Source: Kmv34 sp964524965
Lineage (GTDB): Bacteria; Aerophobota; Aerophobia; Aerophobales; B3-G15
Direction of reading: 5' to 3'
Assembly: GCA_964524965.1 (NCBI GenBank)
Contig: CAZGDY010000028.1
Coordinates: 1-16,183, forward strand
Length of the DNA: 16,183 nt
In this document: in pieces, positions 1-6,044 of the stretch
How the letters are laid out: the number at the start of each line of letters is the position of its first letter
Position numbering within the stretch: the stretch's first letter is position 1
Translations under genes and position numbers: made by a program
Notes under the pieces: generated by a model
Told to the model about the DNA's origin: nothing
Seen by the model: the letters and a program-made list of their open reading frames with translations, nothing else
Database searches by the model: none

Positions 1-17
1 CTATTTATCTTTCTGTT

Positions 18-93
18 TGGAGCCCACGACCGGAGTCGAACCGGTGACCTCATCCTTACCAAGGATGTGCTCTTCCTCCTGAGCCACGTGGGC
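18..93 (-). tRNA. tRNA-Thr (anticodon GGT)
   Basis: Read on the minus strand this folds as a complete class I tRNA of 76 nt. The acceptor stem GCCCACG pairs with CGTGGGC, the D stem is GCTC/GAGC, the anticodon stem CATCC/GGATG encloses TTGGTAA, and the T arm is ACCGG-TTCGACT-CCGGT. The anticodon GGT lies at 58-60 and reads ACC/ACU threonine codons. The discriminator T is followed by a genomically encoded CCA (18-20). It lies 17 nt downstream of tRNA-Tyr and is almost certainly processed from the same precursor. In many bacteria Tyr and Thr(GGT) tRNAs sit in a cluster leading to tuf, which may lie just beyond position 1 (inference). Confidence 0.97.
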
Positions 94-110
94 ATCTTTA
101 ATGCTCAAAG

Positions 111-192
111 TGGGGAGGGATGGATTTGAACCATCGTAGGCGATGCCAACGGGTTTACAGCCCGCCCCATTTGGCCACTCTGGCACCTCCCC
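111..192 (-). tRNA. tRNA-Tyr (anticodon GTA)
   Basis: On the minus strand this is a class II tRNA with a long variable arm, as expected for bacterial tRNA-Tyr. The acceptor GGGGAGG pairs perfectly with CCTCCCC. The anticodon loop CTGTAAA (anticodon at 156-158) sits on a GCGGG/CCCGT stem, and the T arm is GATGG-TTCAAAT-CCATC. The discriminator is A. The next bases are CTT, so CCA is not encoded and must be added by a CCA-adding enzyme, unlike the neighbouring tRNA-Thr. I could not identify a convincing promoter between this gene and the ppdK terminator upstream of it. Confidence 0.96.
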
Positions 193-283
193 GTACAAAT
201 CCACAGCCCCAACAAGAATTTTAAAAAGCTATTTTCCCTAAGAACTCTGGTATTAATAATCTTTCTCTTACTGCATATTTATA

Positions 284-335
284 TAAAATAAATTAAAAAT
301 GACAACCCTACTTTTTCCTTTTTTCAAAGGTTGCC
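284..335 (-). terminator. Rho-independent terminator of ppdK
   Basis: Ten nt after the ppdK stop codon, on the minus strand, GGCAACC (329-335) can pair with GGTTGTC (301-307), giving seven pairs including one G-U. The long A-rich loop contains a smaller CCTTT-GAAA-AAAGG hairpin. The stem is followed by a T-rich run (ATTTTTAATTTATTTT, about 285-300). Placement and structure fit an intrinsic terminator separating ppdK from the tRNA genes. The plus strand also has a T-rich flank, so it might work in both directions, but no plus-strand gene enters it here. Confidence 0.7.
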
Positions 336-345
336 ATTTATTTTT

Positions 346-2997
346 TTAATTATCTTGTTCTAATTTAGCCTGCGCAGCTGCAATTCGAGCTACTGGCACC
401 CGATAGGGTGAACAACTTACATAATCAAGACCACTCTGGTAACAAAACCTGATAGAAGAAGGTTCTCCTCCGTGTTCCCCACAAATCCCAACCTCTAAAT
501 CTGGATTTTTAGCTTTTCCTTTTTTAGTACCTATAACTACTAGTTGTCCTACGCCCTCCCCATCAAGAACTTGAAAAGGGTTATCCTTAAGAATCTTTTT
601 TTCAAGATAAACATCAAGAAATTTTCCCTCAGCATCATCTCTACTAAAACCAAAGGTGCTCTGCGTAAGATCATTAGTACCAAAAGAAAAAAAGTCAGCT
701 ACTTCAGCTATTTTATCTGCACACAATGCTGCACGAGGAAGCTCTATCATTGTACCTATTTTATATTTAAAGTCAACCTTTCTTTCCTTCATAACTTTCT
801 TTACTATCCGCTCAACATCCTCTTTCAATATAGAAAATTCCTTCTCGTGGATAACTAAAGGAATCATAACTTCAGGAAAAACTTCCAAGCCTTCTGTGGT
901 AAGTTCTGCAGCTGCTTCAAAAATAGCTTTCGCTTGCATCTGGTAAATTTCAGGAAAAGTTATCCCCAATCTGCAACCTCGGTGACCTAACATTGGATTC
1001 ATTTCACTTAAATCAGCAATACGTTGCAAAAGTTTTTCTTTCCCCTCTATTTCTTTTTGACTACCACCTTTAATTTTAAGCCGGGTAATTTCCACTAAAA
1101 GTTCCTCGTGATTAGGTAAAAATTCATGCAAAGGAGGATCCAATAGTCTTATAATTACAGGCAATCCTTGCATTTGTTTAAGTATTCCTTTAAAATCCTC
1201 TTTTTGTATAGGCCCCAGCTTTTGCAGCATTTTTTCTCTTTCTTCTTTTGATTCTGAAAGAATCATTTGCTGAACAAAAGGAAGTCTCTCTTCTCCAAAA
1301 AACATATGTTCTGTACGACAAAGTCCGATTCCTTCAGCTCCCATCTCCCGAGCTACTTTTGCATCATCCGGAGTATCAGCATTAGCCTTTACCCCCATAC
1401 TTCTGATCTCATCGGCCCATTTAAGAATCTGCTTAAATTCTTCACTAAACTCCGGCTCTATGGTCGGCACTTCTCCCTTTATTACTCGTCCTGATGCTCC
1501 ATCAATAGTAATGTAGTCACCTTCTTTGAAAACCATTCCATTTACAGTAAACTGAGCTTTACCTTCATCTACCTTTATCTCCTCGCAACCAGCAACACAA
1601 GATTTTCCCATCCCTCTTGCTACCACAGCAGCATGAGAAGTCATTCCTCCGCGAGAGGTTAAGATACCCTGGGCTACTGCCATTCCATGAATATCCTCGG
1701 GAGAGGTTTCTCTGCGCACCAAAATAACTTTTTGACCTCCATCTGTTAGCTCAACCGCCCTATCAGCAGTAAAAACAACAAAACCTGTTGCTGCTCCTGG
1801 AGATGCGGGAAGGCCCTTAGCCAAAACTTCAACTTTTGCTTCAGGGTCTATACCCCGATGCAAAAGCTGTTCTACTTGAGTAGAGTCCACCCTAAGGATA
1901 GCTTCTTTTTTGCTAATTAATCCTTCTTTAAACAAATCACAAGCTATCTTAACTGCAGCCTGAGTAGTTCTTTTACCTGTCCGAGTTTGCAAAAGGTACA
2001 ATATTCCTTTTTCTATTGTAAACTCGAAATCTTGAACATCTCTGTAATGTTTTTCCAGGCGTTGTGTAATTTCCTCAAGTTCCTGATAAACTTGGGGCAT
2101 GTCGTCCTTCAGCTCAATAATAGGTTTAGGAGTTCTTATCCCAGCCACCACATCTTCTCCTTGAGCATTAAGCAGATACTCTCCATAGATTTCCTTCGTA
2201 CCAGTAGCCGGGTCTCTGGTAAAACCAACACCCGTACCAGAATCCTCACCCATATTCCCAAAAACCATACTTTGCACATTAACAGCCGTTCCCCAATGTT
2301 CCGGAATCTTCTGTATTCTTCTGTATTCTATAGCTCTTTTATTATTCCAACTTTTAAAAACAGCATCTCGAGCCATCATTAACTGCTTAAAAGGATCTTG
2401 AGGAAAATCTTCTTTAGTTTCTCTCTTTATTATCTTTTTAAACTCATTATTTAACTCTTTAAGGGTATCGTTAGTAAGTTCAATATCTTCTTTAATCCCT
2501 TTTTCTTCTTTTTTTCTATCGATCACTTCTTCAAATTTATGAGCTGGTATTCCCAAAACCACATTACCAAACATCTGGATAAGACGACGGTAGGAATCGT
2601 AAACAAATCGGGGACTACTGCTTGCTTGGGCGAGTCCTTCCACACTTTCATCATTTAAACCAAGATTAAGAACAGTATCCATCATTCCTGGCATAGAAAC
2701 TCTTGCCCCAGATCTAACAGAAACCAATAAAGGATTATTAGGGTCACCAAATTTTTTCCCGGTAACTTCTTCCAATTTTTTTAAACAATTTTTAATTTCC
2801 TCTTCTAAACCAGAAGGATATTCCCCTTTCTGAGCATAGTGAGTACAAACCTCTGTTGAAATAGTAAAACCAGGCGGAACTCCAATTCCGAGATTAGCCA
2901 TCTCAGCTAAATTAGCCCCTTTTCCTCCCAAAAGATTTTTCATCTTAGCTGAACCTTCAGCTTCATTCTTAGCGAAAGAATAGACACTTTTTTCCAT
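346..2997 (-). CDS. ppdK: Pyruvate,phosphate dikinase
   Basis: Cytosolic PPDK, 883 aa, a normal full length for the family. It interconverts pyruvate + ATP + Pi with PEP + AMP + PPi, giving anaerobes a PPi-linked glycolytic or gluconeogenic step. The N-terminal nucleotide-binding part has GGKGANLAEM (near residue 24) and SVRSGARVSMPGMMDT (near 93). The swivelling phosphohistidine domain has GGMTSHAAVVARGMG with the phosphorylated His at 455 and the regulatory-type Thr two residues before it. The C-terminal PEP/pyruvate barrel has GIGLCRTEH (Arg561), GTMIELPRAALCA, FGTNDLTQ and GICGEHGG with catalytic Cys839. I chose the ATG at 2997 because GAGGAG lies five bases before it; an in-frame GTG at 3021 would add eight residues but its codons overlap that Shine-Dalgarno sequence. 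It is the last protein gene of the left arm, ends at a terminator, and has a 207-nt AT-rich upstream gap. Identity is secure. Confidence 0.98.
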   Translation of the reverse strand: MEKSVYSFAKNEAEGSAKMKNLLGGKGANLAEMANLGIGVPPGFTISTEVCTHYAQKGEYPSGLEEEIKNCLKKLEEVTGKKFGDPNNPLLVSVRSGARVSMPGMMDTVLNLGLNDESVEGLAQASSSPRFVYDSYRRLIQMFGNVVLGIPAHKFEEVIDRKKEEKGIKEDIELTNDTLKELNNEFKKIIKRETKEDFPQDPFKQLMMARDAVFKSWNNKRAIEYRRIQKIPEHWGTAVNVQSMVFGNMGEDSGTGVGFTRDPATGTKEIYGEYLLNAQGEDVVAGIRTPKPIIELKDDMPQVYQELEEITQRLEKHYRDVQDFEFTIEKGILYLLQTRTGKRTTQAAVKIACDLFKEGLISKKEAILRVDSTQVEQLLHRGIDPEAKVEVLAKGLPASPGAATGFVVFTADRAVELTDGGQKVILVRRETSPEDIHGMAVAQGILTSRGGMTSHAAVVARGMGKSCVAGCEEIKVDEGKAQFTVNGMVFKEGDYITIDGASGRVIKGEVPTIEPEFSEEFKQILKWADEIRSMGVKANADTPDDAKVAREMGAEGIGLCRTEHMFFGEERLPFVQQMILSESKEEREKMLQKLGPIQKEDFKGILKQMQGLPVIIRLLDPPLHEFLPNHEELLVEITRLKIKGGSQKEIEGKEKLLQRIADLSEMNPMLGHRGCRLGITFPEIYQMQAKAIFEAAAELTTEGLEVFPEVMIPLVIHEKEFSILKEDVERIVKKVMKERKVDFKYKIGTMIELPRAALCADKIAEVADFFSFGTNDLTQSTFGFSRDDAEGKFLDVYLEKKILKDNPFQVLDGEGVGQLVVIGTKKGKAKNPDLEVGICGEHGGEPSSIRFCYQSGLDYVSCSPYRVPVARIAAAQAKLEQDN

Positions 2998-3130
2998 TTT
3001 TCTCCTCAGATTAATTTTCACTCATTTTTGGTAATAGTTTAGTTTTCCTAAATAATTTTTTTTCAAAAAAATTTACCGGATACTTAAAAAGCATACCCAG
3101 CCACCAGCTTAAAAATATAACACTTCCTCC

Positions 3131-3170
3131 AAAATTATAGTTTCCATCAATTTAACTATAAATTATAATA
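3131..3170 (-). promoter_or_regulatory. AT-rich ppdK upstream region: two TATAAT boxes and an inverted repeat
   Basis: The 207-nt gap between ppdK and the upstream hydrolase gene holds two exact minus-strand TATAAT sequences (3134-3139 and 3162-3167). Neither has a recognisable TTGACA at normal distance. They lie within the arms of an imperfect inverted repeat, AAATTATAGTT (3132-3142) and AACTATAAATT (3154-3164), with 10 of 11 positions paired. This could be the ppdK promoter with an operator, or just AT-rich sequence. I see no GC-rich terminator after the hydrolase gene, so read-through into ppdK is also possible. Confidence 0.3.
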
Positions 3171-3204
3171 AAGTTTTAGTTATTCTTATTTTAATTATCC
3201 AATC

Positions 3205-3843
3205 TTATCCTATCCTCAATTTCTCGCCCTTAGTTAGTACTTTTACCTTGTTGGAAGATCGCTTGGCAAATCTTTTAGCATCATCAACGCTCCCTACAAT
3301 CTCTCCATAATGCATCGGAATAACCAAACGGGGATTTAAAGATTGGACAGCTTTTAAGGCATCTTCAACTCCCATAGTATAAGTTCCACCAATGGGAAGA
3401 AGAGCTAAGTAAGGTTTTATTTTCTCCATTTCCGGTATAAAATCAGTGTCTCCTGAATGATAGATAGAAATATCATCAATCTCTAAAACATACCCTACCC
3501 ACTCATTTACTTTAGGATGGTAAGATTTATCAATGCTGTAGGCGGGATGTACCTTTACGCTTACACTTACATCCCTCAAATAAATATTATCACCAGGCTT
3601 TACTCCTTTAACGTTGCCCTTTAGCTTCTCTTTCGCATCAGATGTAATGAGAATATGAGTTGTTTTAGTTTGGATTTTTTTTATATCATCGAGAGATAAA
3701 TGATCGTAATGGGGATGCGTGATCATTATTAGATCTGCCTTATCTTTCTCGTCTATATTCCAAGGATCTATGTAGATTGTAAAGCCTTCCCCTCTCTTAA
3801 TTTTAAAACCAGCATGACCTAACCAGCTTATTTCTACAACCAT
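3205..3843 (-). CDS. UPF0173-type metallo-beta-lactamase-fold hydrolase
   Basis: Predicted soluble metal-dependent hydrolase of 212 aa, typical of the UPF0173/UlaG-like branch of the metallo-beta-lactamase superfamily. The signature HPHYDH (residues 43-48) supplies H43, H45, D47 and H48. Further likely ligands are a mid-protein His in KVHPAYS (H99), D132 in YHSGDTDF, and H178 in IPMHYGE. The motif LPIGGTYTMGVEDA near 149-162 is characteristic of this branch. There is no signal peptide. A Shine-Dalgarno-like AGGAAG precedes the ATG, which lies 15 nt after the hflC stop, so co-transcription with hflK-hflC is likely. The substrate is unknown: relatives include ascorbate-6-phosphate lactonase, but most members are uncharacterised. 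Fold and family are secure; the role is not. Confidence 0.9.
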   Translation of the reverse strand: MVVEISWLGHAGFKIKRGEGFTIYIDPWNIDEKDKADLIMITHPHYDHLSLDDIKKIQTKTTHILITSDAKEKLKGNVKGVKPGDNIYLRDVSVSVKVHPAYSIDKSYHPKVNEWVGYVLEIDDISIYHSGDTDFIPEMEKIKPYLALLPIGGTYTMGVEDALKAVQSLNPRLVIPMHYGEIVGSVDDAKRFAKRSSNKVKVLTKGEKLRIG

Positions 3844-3858
3844 TTTTATCTTCCTGAT

Positions 3859-4815
3859 TTATTTGGATGTAGATTTTAAATATTCAAACAAATCACTTTC
3901 AGTGGTTAAAATAAGTACACTTTGTTTTGACAAAGCATTTTCATACGTTTCCAAAGTTTTTAAAAAAGAGTAAAACTCTGCATCCTCAGAATAAGCTTCT
4001 CCATAAATCTTTATAGCCCCAGCATCACCTCGACCTTTAAGGATCTCTGCCGTTTTATAAGCCTCAGAAGTAATCTTTTGGAGTTCTTTTTCCCGCTGTC
4101 CATCTATTTCTGCTTTTTTCCCTTGACCTTCCGAGCGATACTGTTCGGCCACTCTTTTGCGCTCGGAAATCATTCTGGTGTAAACCTTTTGCCGTACATC
4201 CTCTACATAATTAAGTCTTTTTATGCGGACATCAACCAGCTCAATTCCGTACTGAGGAACAACCTTAATCGATTCTTCCAAAACCTCTCGTGATACATAC
4301 TCTCGTCCTTTAGTAACTTCCCCTATCTCTTCTTCTTGCACCTCTTCTTCTTGTTGTACAAAAACCTCAGTTGTTGCAATAACAAATTCCCGATTTGAAT
4401 TTCTGACCACCTGATAAAGATAAGTAGAAGTAACCCTATCTCTGGTAGCAGAATCAATAATATCATCTAATCTGGCATGAGCTGATCTTTCATTTCCCAC
4501 CGATTGTAAAAACTTAAGAGGGTCCACAATTTTCCAGCGAGCAGTAGTATCCACCCATATGTACTTTTTATCACCAGTGGGAACCTGAGTAGGGCTTCCA
4601 TCCCAGGTAAGCAAGCGTTTATCAAAATAGTTAACTTTTTGAATAAAAGGTTTTTTAAGATATAAACCTGCTCGAGTAATCGGCTGACCTACCGGCTGAC
4701 CAAATTCTGTTATGACTACCTGTTGAGCCTCATCAACAATGTATAAAGCGCTAGTTAATATGATCAACCCAATAATAATTGCTACTCCTATAGGTATCCA
4801 TCTTTCTATTTTCAT
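3859..4815 (-). CDS. hflC: HflC, SPFH/band-7 membrane protein (FtsH modulator)
   Basis: Membrane-anchored SPFH-domain protein of 318 aa that partners HflK; in known systems the HflKC cage encloses and modulates the FtsH protease. One N-terminal membrane segment (about residues 7-26) is followed by the band-7 core (DEAQQVVITEFGQP, then RAGLYLKKPF) and the downstream motifs RLDDIIDSATRDRV and YGIELVDVRIKRLNY. A long charged helix (about 205-260, ERKRVAEQYRSEGQGKKAEI) precedes the ending DLFEYLK, typical of HflC. An acidic stretch, QQEEEVQEEEIGE at about 154-166, sits where HflC proteins have a variable loop. The ATG overlaps the hflK stop in ATGA, and its Shine-Dalgarno GGAGG lies in the last hflK codons, so translation is probably coupled. 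No ftsH is visible in the window. Confidence 0.96.
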   Translation of the reverse strand: MKIERWIPIGVAIIIGLIILTSALYIVDEAQQVVITEFGQPVGQPITRAGLYLKKPFIQKVNYFDKRLLTWDGSPTQVPTGDKKYIWVDTTARWKIVDPLKFLQSVGNERSAHARLDDIIDSATRDRVTSTYLYQVVRNSNREFVIATTEVFVQQEEEVQEEEIGEVTKGREYVSREVLEESIKVVPQYGIELVDVRIKRLNYVEDVRQKVYTRMISERKRVAEQYRSEGQGKKAEIDGQREKELQKITSEAYKTAEILKGRGDAGAIKIYGEAYSEDAEFYSFLKTLETYENALSKQSVLILTTESDLFEYLKSTSK

Positions 4816-5783
4816 TTTAGACCTCCTTCCCCTAAGGAAAGTAAGGGTAAAATACTCTTTTGCTCGGAATCTACCACATACACCTTCTCCACTCGAGGAA
4901 GAACTTTGGTAAGCGTTTCCAGATATAATCTTTTTCTTGTAACACTTTCAGCTTTTTTATACTCCGCCCATAAGGAGAGAAACCTTTCCGCATCTCCCTG
5001 AGCTCTATTGACCCGTTTTACAGCATAACCTTCAGCCTCTGCTATTACCTTTTCTGCTTCTCCTCTGGCTTTAGGAATTATCTTATTGTAAGCCTGCCAG
5101 GCCTCATTGATGAACCTTTCTCTATCCTGGCGAGACTCATTAACCTCGTTAAAAGATGGTTTAACTGAATCGGGAGGATTAACATCCTTTAGTTTAAGCG
5201 TAACAATTTTAATCCCAGCATCATAAAAATCTAAAATTTCCTGAAGTTTATCCTGAGCCTGGAGAGCTGCTTCTGTTCTGCCTACGGTTAAAATTTCATC
5301 CACACTTCTATCGCCTACTACCATACGCATAACTACTTCCGACATATCCCTTATTGTTCCTTGCACATCCCTAATCTTAAAAAGGTACTTATAAGGATCT
5401 ACAACTATGTACTGCACAATCCACTCCACTACAGCTACATTCAAATCACCGGTTAACATAAGAGACTCATCCTGCCATCTTTCAGGAGCATATATGGTTT
5501 TTATCCCGGGCTGGAGAGTTCTAAAACCAAATTCTTCCTTAAAAATACGCTTAACTTTAACCTTGGTAACCGATTCAGCAAAAGGAATCCTGACATGCAA
5601 ACCTGGATCTGTAACTCTCATATACCTTCCAAATCTTTTAATGACACCTACCTCATCAGGCCCCACCTGATAAAAAGTAGAAAATAAAACAATTACAACA
5701 ATGATTCCCAACACCACTAATCCAATCCAACCTTTAGAAAGGGGCAAAGGTGAGTTAACTCTTACCTCTTCTTCGTCTTCCAT
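4812..5783 (-). CDS. hflK: HflK, SPFH/band-7 membrane protein (FtsH modulator)
   Basis: First gene of the minus-strand operon and partner of HflC. The 323-aa protein has a short acidic N-terminus (MEDEEEVRVN), one membrane segment (about 17-37), and a band-7 domain beginning VGPDEVGVIKRFGRY with DPGLHVRIPF. It continues with RWQDESLMLTGDLNVA, DEILTVGR, VTLKLKDVNPPDSV and the helical EAEKVIAEAEGYA, all HflK-like. It is clearly shorter than E. coli HflK (about 419 aa), mainly because it lacks the long Gly-rich N-terminal tail and a C-terminal tail. That is common outside Proteobacteria. The start is supported by AGAGGGAGG seven bases before the ATG. A plausible promoter lies about 55 nt upstream. 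Identity is secure; whether it acts on FtsH here is inferred from family knowledge. Confidence 0.96.
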   Translation of the reverse strand: MEDEEEVRVNSPLPLSKGWIGLVVLGIIVVIVLFSTFYQVGPDEVGVIKRFGRYMRVTDPGLHVRIPFAESVTKVKVKRIFKEEFGFRTLQPGIKTIYAPERWQDESLMLTGDLNVAVVEWIVQYIVVDPYKYLFKIRDVQGTIRDMSEVVMRMVVGDRSVDEILTVGRTEAALQAQDKLQEILDFYDAGIKIVTLKLKDVNPPDSVKPSFNEVNESRQDRERFINEAWQAYNKIIPKARGEAEKVIAEAEGYAVKRVNRAQGDAERFLSLWAEYKKAESVTRKRLYLETLTKVLPRVEKVYVVDSEQKSILPLLSLGEGGLK

Positions 5784-5835
5784 CGGGAAACCTCCCTCTT
5801 AATTTATTATATGTCAAACTAGTAATTTATTCTTT

Positions 5836-5863
5836 AGTATACTAAACTCTGATAAATTTGCAA
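5836..5863 (-). promoter_or_regulatory. Predicted hflK operon promoter (TTGCAA-16-TATACT)
   Basis: On the minus strand TTGCAA (5863-5858) and TATACT (5841-5836) are 16 bp apart, a good sigma-70-type pair, placing the start near 5829 with a leader of about 45 nt to the hflK ATG. The -10 lies inside a perfect 14-bp palindrome, TTTAGTATACTAAA (5833-5846), a candidate operator. A TTGACA closer to the gene (5815-5810) is directly followed by TATAAT without a spacer, so it was not chosen. Confidence 0.5.
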
Positions 5864-5913
5864 GAAATAGTTAAAAGCAACCTTTTAAAATTTCAAAAGA
5901 GAGGTCCTGTTGT

Positions 5914-5942
5914 TTGACTTTTACCTCTGAAAAAAGTAAAAT
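5914..5942 (+). promoter_or_regulatory. Predicted promoter of the proA gene run (TTGACT-17-TAAAAT)
   Basis: TTGACT (5914-5919), a 17-bp spacer and TAAAAT (5937-5942) give a near-consensus sigma-70 promoter facing proA, with a start expected near 5949 and a leader of about 95 nt. It is back-to-back with the hflK promoter, the two -35 elements being about 50 bp apart. It is the only strong promoter seen for the plus-strand run, so it may drive proA and much that follows. Confidence 0.6.
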
Positions 5943-5950
5943 ATAGAAAA

Positions 5951-5994
5951 CTAATCCCTCGCCCCAACCTTCTCCCACAAGAAGAGAGGGAAAA
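5951..5994. repeat. GC-rich palindromic element in the proA leader (REP-like)
   Basis: In an otherwise AT-rich region, CCCTC (5956-5960) pairs with GAGGG (5986-5990), and inside it CTTCT (5969-5973) pairs with AGAAG (5980-5984) around the loop CCCACA. A T8 run follows 13 nt after the stem (6004-6011). The overall pattern (CCCTC..CCCCAACC..CTCCCACAAG..GAGGG) resembles a family of intergenic palindromic repeats I recall from many bacterial genomes; that is recognition from memory, not a search. It would be transcribed in the proA leader, where it could act as a hairpin or attenuator. Confidence 0.45.
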
Positions 5995-6044
5995 GATGTA
6001 AGTATTTTTTTTAACATCATAAGTGTTTATGGCAGGAGTAGTTT

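Noticed and set aside
1..204. Minus-strand open frame of 67 codons across the tRNA pair
   Set aside because: It covers two well-formed tRNA genes on the same strand and has no protein-like features; the tRNA folds explain the sequence.
544..2382. Several plus-strand open frames opposite ppdK
   Set aside because: They are low-complexity antisense frames without ribosome-binding sites; ppdK has full-length family motifs on the other strand.
2998..3021. Longer ppdK start at an upstream GTG
   Set aside because: The extra eight codons contain the Shine-Dalgarno sequence for the ATG at 2997, and the protein beginning there matches the family.
5810..5821. TTGACA directly followed by TATAAT upstream of hflK on the minus strand
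   Set aside because: The two hexamers have no spacer, so they cannot act together as a sigma-70 promoter; the TTGCAA/TATACT pair further upstream is better placed.
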